A stretch of 64,000 nucleotides of DNA, taken from the NCBI RefSeq assembly GCF_001693485.1, contig NZ_MAXC01000033.1:1-64000 (forward strand), written 5' to 3'. This document shows, one piece after another, positions 40,470-48,498 of this stretch. Every line of letters begins with the position of its first letter. Positions within the stretch are counted from its first letter, which is position 1. Below the pieces are notes generated by a model. That model saw only the letters and a program-made list of their open reading frames with translations. It did not search any database and was not told where the DNA came from. The translations under genes were made by a program, and so were the position numbers. Origin of the DNA: Bradyrhizobium sp. LMTR 3 (GTDB taxonomy: Bacteria; Pseudomonadota; Alphaproteobacteria; Rhizobiales; Xanthobacteraceae).

Positions 40470-41108
40470 TCATTGCGTTGATCGTCCCCGCTGACTTGCA
40501 TTCTGGCGCGCCTTTGCCATGGCGCCGCGCACCGCCTCGGCGATGCGGTCGCCTGGCGTGTTGGCGTTAAGACCGCGCACAAATTTGCCATCGGCGTCCA
40601 TCAGGTAGAGATAGGTACTGTGGTCCATGACGTAGTCCTCTGCGCGCGGCCCGCTCCTACGAGGTTCGAAATAGGCTCCGTACTCCTGGGCAACGGCAGC
40701 GATCTGCTGCGGCGTGCCCGTGAGCCCGACGATCCTCGAATCAAATGACTGGGTGTAGTTCCCCATGACCGTCGGCGTATCGCGCTGCGGATCGACGGTG
40801 ATGAACAACGGTTGGAGCTTGTCAGCGTCGGAGCCGAGCTTCTCGAGCGCGGCGGAAATCTCAAGGAGCGCCGTTGGGCAGCTATCGGGGCACGAGGTGA
40901 AGCCGAAATAAACCAGAAGCCACTTGCCGCGGTAGGTCTGCTCGGTGACCGTCGTGCCGTCAGGTGAGGTGAGTGTGAACGGGCCGCCGATCGTCACCGG
41001 TGAGTTGGCTGCACGCACGAGCGGTTGGCTCAACACCAACGCGGTGGCGACAGCAATCCCGAAAGGCATTGCCCGCCCGAGGGCCGAAAACATGGAGCGG
41101 CGACGCAT
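40470..41108 (-). CDS. SCO1/SenC copper chaperone
   Basis: 212 residues with a signal-anchor helix (about 12-33) and the thioredoxin-like SCO domain. Copper ligands are Cys73 and Cys77 (TSCPDSCPT) and His163 (MDHSTYLYL). SCO proteins insert copper into oxidases; its neighbour is an oxidase cluster, which fits. GGAGG lies seven bases before the ATG at 41108, favoured over a TTG one codon earlier. hemA follows 61 bp downstream, so the two probably share a transcript. Confidence 0.92.
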   Translation of the reverse strand: MRRRSMFSALGRAMPFGIAVATALVLSQPLVRAANSPVTIGGPFTLTSPDGTTVTEQTYRGKWLLVYFGFTSCPDSCPTALLEISAALEKLGSDADKLQPLFITVDPQRDTPTVMGNYTQSFDSRIVGLTGTPQQIAAVAQEYGAYFEPRRSGPRAEDYVMDHSTYLYLMDADGKFVRGLNANTPGDRIAEAVRGAMAKARQNASQRGRSTQ

Positions 41109-41295
41109 CAAATGCCTCCCCGCGGCGGTGCTTATCTCGATTCAGCAAGTACTTCTTAGACGATTTCTTGCCCTCAGGGCTCATAAGCTTTGCTTAAGGT
41201 TTCGCAAAGGAGTTCTGACTTTCCTAGTCCCTGCAAATGGCGGTTAGCTCTCGACGAATTTTCCTGCGGACATTACAGATCAAGAGAGTGCTGCG

Positions 41296-42051
41296 ATGAC
41301 TGGCTTAGTCGTTAAGTGGCTGATCGGGGCGTCGTCGCTGGTCGCGGCGGCGGCAACGCCGCTCCCAACCGAAGCCTACGAAGCGAGCGCGGTTACGGGT
41401 GGCGGATCGATCACCGGCAAGGTCGTCTTCAACGGAACCCCCGGCACCCGCAAGGTCATTCCGACCAAGGACATCGAGGTGTGCGGCGCCCCCTTCGAGG
41501 AGACACTCATTCAGGTCGGGCCGGACAAGAGCGTACAGAATGCCGTCGTGTATCTGGCCGATATCACGAAAGGAAAAGCCTGGCCGGCGGAAGCCAAGAA
41601 GCCGGAGATCGATAACAAGAAGTGCAAATTCGAACCCAGCATTCAGGTGATACGTGTGGGCGGCCTGGACGTCGTCAATAGCGATCCGATGCTCCACAAC
41701 ACGCACGGCTATTACGGCAAGCGCACCGTGTTCAACCTCGCGCTCCCCAACCAAGGTCAGCGAATTCCCGTCGAGTTGCCGCGGCCGGGCGAAGTGCGGA
41801 TCGATTGTGACGCACATGGCTGGATGGAAGCGTTTATCTATGTCGCCGACAATCCCTACTACGCCGTCACCGGCGCCGACGGCAAATTCACCATCTCCGA
41901 CATTCCGGCCGGAAACTACAAGCTGCTCGTGTACCACCCCTTCACCGGTCCAAACGAGCAGGCGGTGACCGTTGCGGCGGGGAAGCCGAGCGATCTGAAC
42001 ATCGAACTGAGGAAGGGCGCCTCTTCGATCCAAGGCGGCTCCGGCAAGTAA
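41296..42051 (+). CDS. Periplasmic cupredoxin-like protein with a carboxypeptidase regulatory domain
   Basis: 251 residues. Signal peptide (about 1-28), a first beta-rich domain (SVQNAVVYLADITKG), then a cupredoxin-like centre with His in LHNTHGYYG and the Cys-His-Met set in DCDAHGWMEA (type-1-like H-C-H-M pattern), and a C-terminal Ig-like regulatory fold (AVTGADGKFTISDIPAGNYK). Related to proteins annotated as methylamine-utilization or plastocyanin-like. It may carry copper or electrons in the periplasm for the oxidase. First gene of a long plus-strand cluster. Confidence 0.75.
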   Translation: MTGLVVKWLIGASSLVAAAATPLPTEAYEASAVTGGGSITGKVVFNGTPGTRKVIPTKDIEVCGAPFEETLIQVGPDKSVQNAVVYLADITKGKAWPAEAKKPEIDNKKCKFEPSIQVIRVGGLDVVNSDPMLHNTHGYYGKRTVFNLALPNQGQRIPVELPRPGEVRIDCDAHGWMEAFIYVADNPYYAVTGADGKFTISDIPAGNYKLLVYHPFTGPNEQAVTVAAGKPSDLNIELRKGASSIQGGSGK

Positions 42052-42183
42052 CGGGCTTTTGCGGCTCCACTCGCGACAATCGAGCCGAAGAAACAAGAAA
42101 TGCGGTGACGTCGCGAACGGTCGGAACCGCGTCGCGGGAGAGGAGCGACGCCTTGTAACGACCCATCGCAAGGGAGGAAACCC

Positions 42184-43314
42184 ATGTCCGAGCTTGAGCG
42201 CGATCGGCATGAAATAGCCGCGGTGCTCCAACAGCCCGGGGTGCGTCCTGACCCCTCGCTACGGATTACCCGGCGCACCTTTGTTCACAAATCATGTCTC
42301 GTCGGAGCCGCGACAGTAGCCGAGACCTTCGCCTGGTGGCCGCTGCTCAACACCCTCGACGTCGCTTATGCAGCTGAGGCGCCATTCAAGTTTGCCTGGA
42401 TTTCCGACACCCATCTCTATCCGAAGTCCCTCAATACGCGCTTCGTCGAGAAGACGGTGCGTGCCGCCAAGGAGGTGCAGGCGATGAGTCCGCCGGCCGA
42501 CTTCCTGATCTTTGGCGGCGACTTGGCTCAGCTTGGCAAGGTCGAGGAACTCGAGCTCGGCGTAGAGATTCTGAAAGAAATCAACATCCGCAAGGTCTTC
42601 ATCCCGGGCGAGCACGATTGGTATCTCGACATGGGCAAGAAATGGGGCGAACTGTTCGGTCAGCCCAACTGGACCTTCGATCACAAGGGCGTGCGCTTTG
42701 TCGGGCTCGACACCGTCAGTCGCGGTCCGGACTATTGGACGGCGAAGAAGATGAGTCCCGAAGAGCGCATGGGTCACATGGCCACGCTCGACGGCACCGT
42801 CGCTGGCCCGTGGGCGGGCGTCGGTCGCGATCAGCTCGACTGGCTGCAGAAGACGCTTTCCAATTGGGACCAGAACCGGCCGGTCGTCATCTTCAGCCAC
42901 AATCCGCTCTATGAGTACTATCCGCCATGGAATTTCTGGGTGCGCGACTGGCGCGAGGTGAACGAGGTGCTCAAGCCCTACACCAAAGTTACCAACATCC
43001 ACGGTCACACGCATCAGGTGCTCTACAACGAAATCGGCACCATGCGCTCGATCGGCATGCTGGCAACCTCATGGCCTTGGCCGTACGCGCCGGAGGGAGT
43101 GCCGAAGCTTACAAAGCCGATGATACGGGTCGACCCCGGTGATCACTTTGACGGCGTAGGTTGGGCCAAGATCGACGTCAACGCCCAGGACAAAGTCGAA
43201 GCCGAATACGTCATGTGGCGCAAGCAGGTATTCGCGCAGTCCCCAGATGACTATGCGAAGAGCATCCCCGAAGTTTTGCGGGCGCGGATCGCCGACAATA
43301 TCTGGCCATACTAG
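42184..43314 (+). CDS. Tat-exported metallophosphoesterase
   Basis: 376 residues with a twin-arginine signal (ITRRTFVHK, about residues 29-37) followed by a hydrophobic stretch ending ADVAYAAEA. The calcineurin-like metallophosphoesterase domain has AWISDTHLY, FGGDLAQL, IPGEHDWY, SHNPLYEYYP and HGHTHQ metal motifs. Substrate unknown. It lies 12 bp before the cytochrome gene and is probably co-transcribed with it. Although SoxB is also a metallophosphoesterase, this protein is much shorter and lacks SoxB features. Confidence 0.85.
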   Translation: MSELERDRHEIAAVLQQPGVRPDPSLRITRRTFVHKSCLVGAATVAETFAWWPLLNTLDVAYAAEAPFKFAWISDTHLYPKSLNTRFVEKTVRAAKEVQAMSPPADFLIFGGDLAQLGKVEELELGVEILKEINIRKVFIPGEHDWYLDMGKKWGELFGQPNWTFDHKGVRFVGLDTVSRGPDYWTAKKMSPEERMGHMATLDGTVAGPWAGVGRDQLDWLQKTLSNWDQNRPVVIFSHNPLYEYYPPWNFWVRDWREVNEVLKPYTKVTNIHGHTHQVLYNEIGTMRSIGMLATSWPWPYAPEGVPKLTKPMIRVDPGDHFDGVGWAKIDVNAQDKVEAEYVMWRKQVFAQSPDDYAKSIPEVLRARIADNIWPY

Positions 43315-43325
43315 GAGGAATGGTC

Positions 43326-43781
43326 ATGACCGCGCCCATTACATGGAGTTTCACCCTGTTCCGCGCTGCCCCGGCGGTAGCGCTTGCCGTTCTGGTCGGC
43401 CCTGCGGTTGCACACAAGGATCCGGTGACGCCGCAACTGCTGAACTCCTACCAGCAAGTGTTCATGGAGCAGGTCCGCAAGGGCGACCTGCTGTTCCACG
43501 GTGACGCAGCAACCGAGGAGGCGATGGGTGTCGTGTTGTCCAAAACGGGAATGGCATGCGCTATGTGCCACCCCATGACGGCCGATACGCACCCCGCCAC
43601 GTTCCCGAAGTTCCAGGCGCAGATGGCCAAGTTCGCGACGCTGCGCGACATGATCAACTGGTGCATCGAGAAACCCAACCAGGGAGAAAAGATCGCCGAC
43701 GACTCGGAAGCGATGAAGGCTTTGGAGGCGTACATCTACTGGTCGCAGAGCGGCACGGTGTTGAACCCGGGCAAGTTCTGA
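43326..43781 (+). CDS. SoxA-like monoheme cytochrome c
   Basis: 151 residues. A signal peptide (about 5-28), then a c-type domain with one heme motif CAMCH and Met-rich downstream helix; DMINWCIEKPNQGEKIADDS and ALEAYIYWSQSG resemble the C-terminal heme domain of SoxA, including the conserved Cys in NWC. It may transfer electrons from the Sox/Fcc proteins to the oxidase. The second ATG (43326) is used: AGGAGGA lies six bases before it and touches the first ATG at 43320. Confidence 0.72.
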   Translation: MTAPITWSFTLFRAAPAVALAVLVGPAVAHKDPVTPQLLNSYQQVFMEQVRKGDLLFHGDAATEEAMGVVLSKTGMACAMCHPMTADTHPATFPKFQAQMAKFATLRDMINWCIEKPNQGEKIADDSEAMKALEAYIYWSQSGTVLNPGKF

Positions 43782-43889
43782 TTTCGATACTGCGAAGCGG
43801 AGGCTTCTAGCGCGCGTCATTGCTGTCGAAGCGGGTCTACCCGAGAACAGGAGAGAGCGCATTAACAGACAAGCAAGGGGGAATGCTCC

Positions 43890-45347
43890 ATGGCGGAGGT
43901 GTTTCCTGCAGAGAGACTGCGCGGCAGGTTCAGCGGCGTCAACTTGGATGATCTGGTCGATTGGCGGGTGGTCCGAACCTGGCTTTATTTTGGCATGTTC
44001 TGGCTCCTCGTCACGCCTTCGATCGGCGTGGCGATCTCGGGTCTCTTCAACTATCCGGATTATCTTGGGACCAGTAATCTAGGGCTGACCTTTGGCCGGC
44101 TGCGGCCGGTGCATGTCAATGGCGTCATCTTCGGCGCCTTTTCCGCCCTCTTCATCGGCGAATGTCATTATCTGGTTCCGCGCCTCTGCGGCGTGCGGGT
44201 ACCATGGGCACAATGGGGCGTGCCGCTCGCGTGGTTGTACAACATCAGCTTGGCGGCGGGGCTGATCTCGCTTCCCTTTGCGCAGAACCATGGTCTGGAG
44301 GCAGGCGAACTCCCGCTCTTCGCAGAGATTCCCATCTTCATCGTCATCGCGGCGACGACGGCACAGTTCCTCTTCACCATCGCGCAACGGCTCGAGGCGC
44401 CGCTCTATGTGGCGCTCTGGTATCTCATTGGCGCCTTCGTATGGACGACGATGAATCTGCTGCTGGGCAGCTTTATCCTCCCCTACACGATTCCAGGCAT
44501 TAACAGCGCCGCGTTCCACGGCCTCTACATCCACTACATTGTCGGACTATGGATCACGCCCGCAGGCTACGTGCTCATCTACTATTTCCTGCCGGTCAGT
44601 GTGCGCAATCCGCTCTACGCACACCAGCTGTCGCTGGTGGGCTTCTGGTCGCTCGCGCTGTTCTATCCCTTCGTTGGTATCCACCATTATCTGTATAGCC
44701 CGATCGCCGATTGGACCGAGACTCTCGCGATCATCACCTCCATGTTGCTGATCATTCCCGTGTGGACGGTGCTCGTGAATTTCTTCGGCACCGTGAAGGG
44801 GCGTTGGGATGGTTTCGGGAAGAATCTCCCGGCGAAGTTCTTGATCATGGGATCGCTGATGTACCTGGCCGGTTGCTTCCAGGGCTCGACCGAGGCGCTG
44901 CGGTCGATCCAGCAGCCCACCCATTTCACCGATTTTGTCATCTCACACTCGCACCTCACCGTTTTCGGCACGTTCGTGGTCTGGGCGATGGGCGGTCTGA
45001 TTTACGTGTGGCCGCGCGCGTTCAAACGCGAGCTTTGGTCATGGACGCTTGGCAACTGGTCGTTCTGGCTGATCACCGTAGGTATTTCCACAATGGGTCT
45101 GGTGCTGACCGCCGGCGGTCTGCAGCAAGGCTTCGAATGGATGAATGGCACCGAGTGGCTCGACACGGTGGTCCGAATGAAAGCCTATTGGCTGGTGCGT
45201 ACGCTCAGCGGCATCACGATGGACCTCGGCATGTCCCTGCTGGTCTTCAATCTTATGATGACCGCGCTCAGTCGTCCGGCCGAGGCAAGAGAGCCCGTTC
45301 CAGTCCCAGGTGCTGCCCCAATTCCCGCCGGAGGGCCAGCCGAATGA
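43890..45347 (+). CDS. ccoN: cbb3-type cytochrome oxidase subunit I (CcoN/FixN-like)
   Basis: 485 residues with about 12 membrane helices. Heme and CuB ligands are visible: His in RPVHVNGV, HYIVGLWITPAGYV for CuB, GIHHYLYSP for the CuB His pair, and HFTDFVISHSHLTVFG for the heme ligands. This is the catalytic subunit that reduces oxygen with high affinity. Its stop overlaps the next start (ATGA). The tail after 460 is Pro/Ala-rich, unlike typical CcoN. Confidence 0.93.
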   Translation: MAEVFPAERLRGRFSGVNLDDLVDWRVVRTWLYFGMFWLLVTPSIGVAISGLFNYPDYLGTSNLGLTFGRLRPVHVNGVIFGAFSALFIGECHYLVPRLCGVRVPWAQWGVPLAWLYNISLAAGLISLPFAQNHGLEAGELPLFAEIPIFIVIAATTAQFLFTIAQRLEAPLYVALWYLIGAFVWTTMNLLLGSFILPYTIPGINSAAFHGLYIHYIVGLWITPAGYVLIYYFLPVSVRNPLYAHQLSLVGFWSLALFYPFVGIHHYLYSPIADWTETLAIITSMLLIIPVWTVLVNFFGTVKGRWDGFGKNLPAKFLIMGSLMYLAGCFQGSTEALRSIQQPTHFTDFVISHSHLTVFGTFVVWAMGGLIYVWPRAFKRELWSWTLGNWSFWLITVGISTMGLVLTAGGLQQGFEWMNGTEWLDTVVRMKAYWLVRTLSGITMDLGMSLLVFNLMMTALSRPAEAREPVPVPGAAPIPAGGPAE

Positions 45348-47032
45348 GTGCGCGCTTTGTCGCTCTGGTGGCCGGGGTTTTCTTCTTCTTCCTCGCCGTG
45401 GTCACCCAGGGCATCCTACCCTTTATTGAGCCGACGGCGCGGACGACCGACGTGACCGCCGTGGTCCGCACTGATTTCGGTCAGCTCAAATGGATAATGA
45501 CCGATGCCACTGATTATACACCGCTGCAGCAGCTCGGCCGCCAGGTGTATCTGCGTGAGGGGTGTTGGTACTGCCATTCGCAATACGTGCGTCCGGTGAC
45601 CGGCGAGACGCGCCGTTGGGGTCCGGTCTCCGAAGCAGGCGAATACGCCTTCGACGTGCCGCACCTATGGGGCACCCGGCGTATCGGGCCGGATCTGACG
45701 CGGGTCGGGCTCAAGTTCAGCGACGAATGGCATCTGGCGCATTTCTGGAATCCGCGAATGCTCTCGCCGGATTCGAATATGGCGCCTTTTCGGGGACTGT
45801 TCGACACATCCGCAGAACAGGTCAAGATTGTCGATGACGGAGCTGGTAATCGCAGCCTGGAACGAACGCCCGTTACTGAGAAGCTCTTCGCATTTGAAAG
45901 CAAGGAGCAGGTCAAGCTCACCCCGAACGCCGATGGTCTTCTGTTCGTGCCCATGGAGGCGCGCGGCAAGGCTCCGATCGTTTGGACACCGAACAAGGAA
46001 TATACCGGCGACACCGTCAACATTGCTGCCGAGACGGAAGCGCTGCAGGGGCTCATCGCTTATCTTCAAAAACTTGGCATGAATCGCGGCAAGTGGCGAG
46101 ACCTGTTTGAGCCGCAAAAGCTCGACGTTACGGATGCTACGGTGCCACGATCGAGCGAATGGATCGCCTACGGCAAAGAGGTCTATCAGCGGCGATGCCT
46201 CGGCTGCCACGGGGAGAGCGGCGACGGCAATGGACCGGCTGCAACCTTTATGTACAAGCAGCGCCCGCGAAGCTTCGCTGCGGCGGTTTTTAAGTTCAGG
46301 CTGACCAAGGAGCCGTTGCCAACCGACGGCGACCTTCTGCGCACCATTACACGCGGCGTTCGGGGCACGGCGATGCCGGCCTGGCACGAGCTGCATATAA
46401 TCGACCGCCTCGCCGTCATTCAGTACATCAAGTTTGAACTGGCGGTCGACCGTTCCGACCCGGCAAAGCCCTATGCCTATTTCAAAGAAGAACCGCCAGG
46501 TGCGCCACTGTACATCGGGCGGCCGCCTGTTCCGTCTGAGCAGATGCTCACTCGCGCCAAGGATGTGTGGCAGAGTGCAAAGTGTTGGGAGTGTCATGGT
46601 CAGACCGGGAAGGGTGATGGCGAAAAGGCTCCCGGGCTGAAGGACGATCTGGGCTTTCCGAGCCCTCCGGCGGACCTTACCGCTGGCCAATTCAAGTCAG
46701 GTCCTACAGTTGAGGACATCTTCCGCACCATGACGACCGGGTTGAGCGGCACACCGATGCCATCCTACCGGGATCCGCTGTCAGAAGAGGACCGCTGGGC
46801 GCTCTCCTACTACGTGCTTGCGCTATCGGCCTACAAGGATCCGCTGTCGGGTGAACCGCTGCCGATCGCCCCCAGTGATCGCAGGGCGCTCAACGATCCC
46901 GCGCTCGAGGCCGGCACGCCGGACAAAGCCTACGTTCCAAGCGGCCGTGCCGCAGCGAGCCGCGTCGGCACTCACGTCCAAGTCGGCCGCAACGCGAACA
47001 GCGTAGCCGAGCAACGGGCTGCCAAGGAGTAA
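45344..47032 (+). CDS. CcoO-CcoP-type fusion: triheme cytochrome c subunit of the oxidase
   Basis: 562 residues. A single membrane anchor (about 5-27) is followed by a CcoO-like monoheme domain (CWYCH at 74-78 in REGCWYCHSQYVRPVTGETR) and then two further cytochrome c domains with CLGCH (285-289) and CWECH (414-418) that resemble the CcoP diheme part. In standard cbb3 oxidases CcoO and CcoP are separate. Here a CcoP-like N-terminal helix may be supplied by the separate small gene at 47190. Translationally coupled to ccoN. Confidence 0.85.
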   Translation: MSARFVALVAGVFFFFLAVVTQGILPFIEPTARTTDVTAVVRTDFGQLKWIMTDATDYTPLQQLGRQVYLREGCWYCHSQYVRPVTGETRRWGPVSEAGEYAFDVPHLWGTRRIGPDLTRVGLKFSDEWHLAHFWNPRMLSPDSNMAPFRGLFDTSAEQVKIVDDGAGNRSLERTPVTEKLFAFESKEQVKLTPNADGLLFVPMEARGKAPIVWTPNKEYTGDTVNIAAETEALQGLIAYLQKLGMNRGKWRDLFEPQKLDVTDATVPRSSEWIAYGKEVYQRRCLGCHGESGDGNGPAATFMYKQRPRSFAAAVFKFRLTKEPLPTDGDLLRTITRGVRGTAMPAWHELHIIDRLAVIQYIKFELAVDRSDPAKPYAYFKEEPPGAPLYIGRPPVPSEQMLTRAKDVWQSAKCWECHGQTGKGDGEKAPGLKDDLGFPSPPADLTAGQFKSGPTVEDIFRTMTTGLSGTPMPSYRDPLSEEDRWALSYYVLALSAYKDPLSGEPLPIAPSDRRALNDPALEAGTPDKAYVPSGRAAASRVGTHVQVGRNANSVAEQRAAKE

Positions 47033-47038
47033 TGAGCG

Positions 47039-47230
47039 ATGACCATCTATTTCGAGATCGTCGGCCCCTACATTGCAGCCTTGATGATGAGTCTCGGTGC
47101 ACTCTGCATCTTCATTTGGGGCGTGCTCTCGGGCGCCTTTAGCGGCGCCAACGATGCATCCATACGGTTCCTGCAGAGGGAGATCGGCGATGACGGATCC
47201 GACGCACACGCCAAACACGACGGCGAATAA
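47039..47230 (+). CDS. Small CcoS/FixS-like membrane protein
   Basis: 63 residues, one membrane helix (about 8-30), then GVLSGAFSGANDASIRFLQR, resembling CcoS (W-x-x-x-SGQF...A..IL pattern) needed for heme and copper insertion into cbb3 oxidase. Located six bases after the triheme fusion gene. It could instead be a small structural subunit. Confidence 0.6.
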   Translation: MTIYFEIVGPYIAALMMSLGALCIFIWGVLSGAFSGANDASIRFLQREIGDDGSDAHAKHDGE

Positions 47231-47399
47231 CAGCTCACCCGCCGATAAGGAGGAGATGGAGGAGTATGCGGGTGGCACTATTCAGTCTCGCCACGGCTAC
47301 ATCCCCGTGTGGCTGCTGGCTGTCTATGTCGTCCTCTTCATCTGGGCGCTGTACTATCTTGTCGTTTATTGGGGCGGGTTGGGACCGGGACGGATCTAG
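47190..47399 (+). CDS. Small membrane protein resembling the CcoP N-terminal helix
   Basis: 69 residues: polar lead, then EEYAGGTIQSRHGYIPVWLL and AVYVVLFIWALYYLVVYW, one membrane helix with the IPVWLL...YxVxWxxxYxVVY pattern of the CcoP/FixP N-terminal domain. It overlaps the previous gene by 41 nt (different frame). I infer a split CcoP whose membrane anchor is encoded separately from the periplasmic diheme part. Not proven. Confidence 0.6.
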   Translation: MTDPTHTPNTTANNSSPADKEEMEEYAGGTIQSRHGYIPVWLLAVYVVLFIWALYYLVVYWGGLGPGRI

Positions 47400-47462
47400 C
47401 GATCGCCGCCCACGCGCAAGCTGGTGACTGACTGATTCCGATTCGAAAGAAAGGAGCAGGAA

Positions 47463-47585
47463 TTGCCGGTTCAGAAGGAGCAGAAGGTGCTGGTAGCCAG
47501 GATCATTCTCGCCCTCGTGGCCTTGAATCTGCTGTTCCTGTTCACCGAGTTAGCCATAAACGTAATCCGCGTCTATTTCGGCTGA
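47463..47585 (+). CDS. 40-residue membrane miniprotein (TTG start)
   Basis: AAAGGAGCAGGAA precedes a TTG at 47463 and the frame encodes (M)PVQKEQKVLVARIILALVAL then NLLFLFTELAINVIRVYFG, one membrane helix with a charged lead. The strong ribosome site and position within the oxidase cluster support translation. Probably a small oxidase subunit or assembly helper. Confidence 0.6.
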   Translation: MPVQKEQKVLVARIILALVALNLLFLFTELAINVIRVYFG

Positions 47586-47598
47586 CAGGAGGGCGTGC

Positions 47599-47721
47599 AT
47601 GATCGAGAATCCGGTTTTTTCGCTCGCCGATGCGAGTGCGATCCAGATCATCGGGTTTGTCGGCTTCGCGATAGCCACCGTCGCCTTTTTCGTTTGGGTC
47701 GCCTATCTCGTGCGTGGGTAG
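47599..47721 (+). CDS. 40-residue membrane miniprotein
   Basis: MIENPVFSLADASAIQIIGF, VGFAIATVAFFVWVAYLVRG: one membrane helix after a short polar lead. AGGAGGG precedes the ATG, and the gene starts 13 bp after the previous stop. Likely a small oxidase subunit or assembly factor, in a run with its neighbours. Confidence 0.65.
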   Translation: MIENPVFSLADASAIQIIGFVGFAIATVAFFVWVAYLVRG

Positions 47722-47778
47722 CGGCGGCGAAGCGGTGCCGTCGCTGCACAAGCGTTGGACGGGCAGGGCAATCTGCCG

Positions 47779-48498
47779 ATGAGCGCCTATCTCGTAATCT
47801 TCGTCGCAGGGTTCGCAGGCAGCTTTCACTGCATCGGTATGTGCGGCGGGTTTGCTTGTGCGCTGGGCCGCGATCCGCAGGGACGCGGTGCGACAGTTCT
47901 GCGCCATCTGCTGTACAACACCGGTCGATTGACGACCTACTGCTTTATCGGCGGACTCGCGGGCGCCCTCGGTCAGGTCATATGCACGCCGCAGGGAACG
48001 ACAGTCCCGCTGCTGAGCGGTCCGCTTGACACCGGTCAGCGGATTCTCGCGATCTTCGCCGGACTGCTGATGATCGCCATGGCGCTGCAGTTCTTTGGCC
48101 TGCTGCCGCACCTGCATCGCGTCACCGCCGGCTTCGGCGCCAGTACGCTCGCGGCATCGCTGCGCAGCCTGTTGACGGCACCGGGACATGCCGCCCCGCT
48201 CGCGTTTGGCGTATTCAATGGCTTCCTGCCTTGTCCGCTGGTCTACGCGTTTGCCGCGCAGGCGGCGAGCACGGCCGCAGCGTTGCCGGGCTTTCTCACC
48301 ATGGCAGCGTTTGGGCTTGGGACCTTCCCCGCAATGCTTCTGATGGGCGGCGTCGGCCGAGCGCTGGCGCCGGCGTGGCGGCAGCGCGGCGTGTGGCTGG
48401 CCGGCAGTTGCATTCTGCTCCTCGGTCTCGTCACCGCTGGCCGCGGCATCCTGCCCTTCGCCGTGCACGTCGCGCATGGTTGGACAGAACCAGCATGA
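47779..48498 (+). CDS. SafE/TauE-like membrane protein of the oxidase cluster
   Basis: 239 residues with six membrane helices. The N-terminal FVAGFAGSFHCIGMCGGFAC contains the His-Cys-x-x-x-Cys metal-binding pattern typical of the CcoH-adjacent UreH-like/SafE family encoded beside ccoI. It probably helps copper delivery. A TTG at 47755 in frame would add 8 residues (MDGQGNLP); the ATG at 47779 is preferred. ATGA overlap with the ATPase gene. Confidence 0.78.
   Translation: MSAYLVIFVAGFAGSFHCIGMCGGFACALGRDPQGRGATVLRHLLYNTGRLTTYCFIGGLAGALGQVICTPQGTTVPLLSGPLDTGQRILAIFAGLLMIAMALQFFGLLPHLHRVTAGFGASTLAASLRSLLTAPGHAAPLAFGVFNGFLPCPLVYAFAAQAASTAAALPGFLTMAAFGLGTFPAMLLMGGVGRALAPAWRQRGVWLAGSCILLLGLVTAGRGILPFAVHVAHGWTEPA

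Noticed and set aside
40400..41300. FixK/FNR anaerobox (TTGAT-N4-ATCAA) for the hemA/SCO or oxidase genes
   Set aside because: I looked for it in the upstream regions and saw only half-sites such as TTGATCGTC.
42184..43314. Metallophosphoesterase as SoxB
   Set aside because: It is about 200 residues too short and shows only the generic phosphoesterase motifs.
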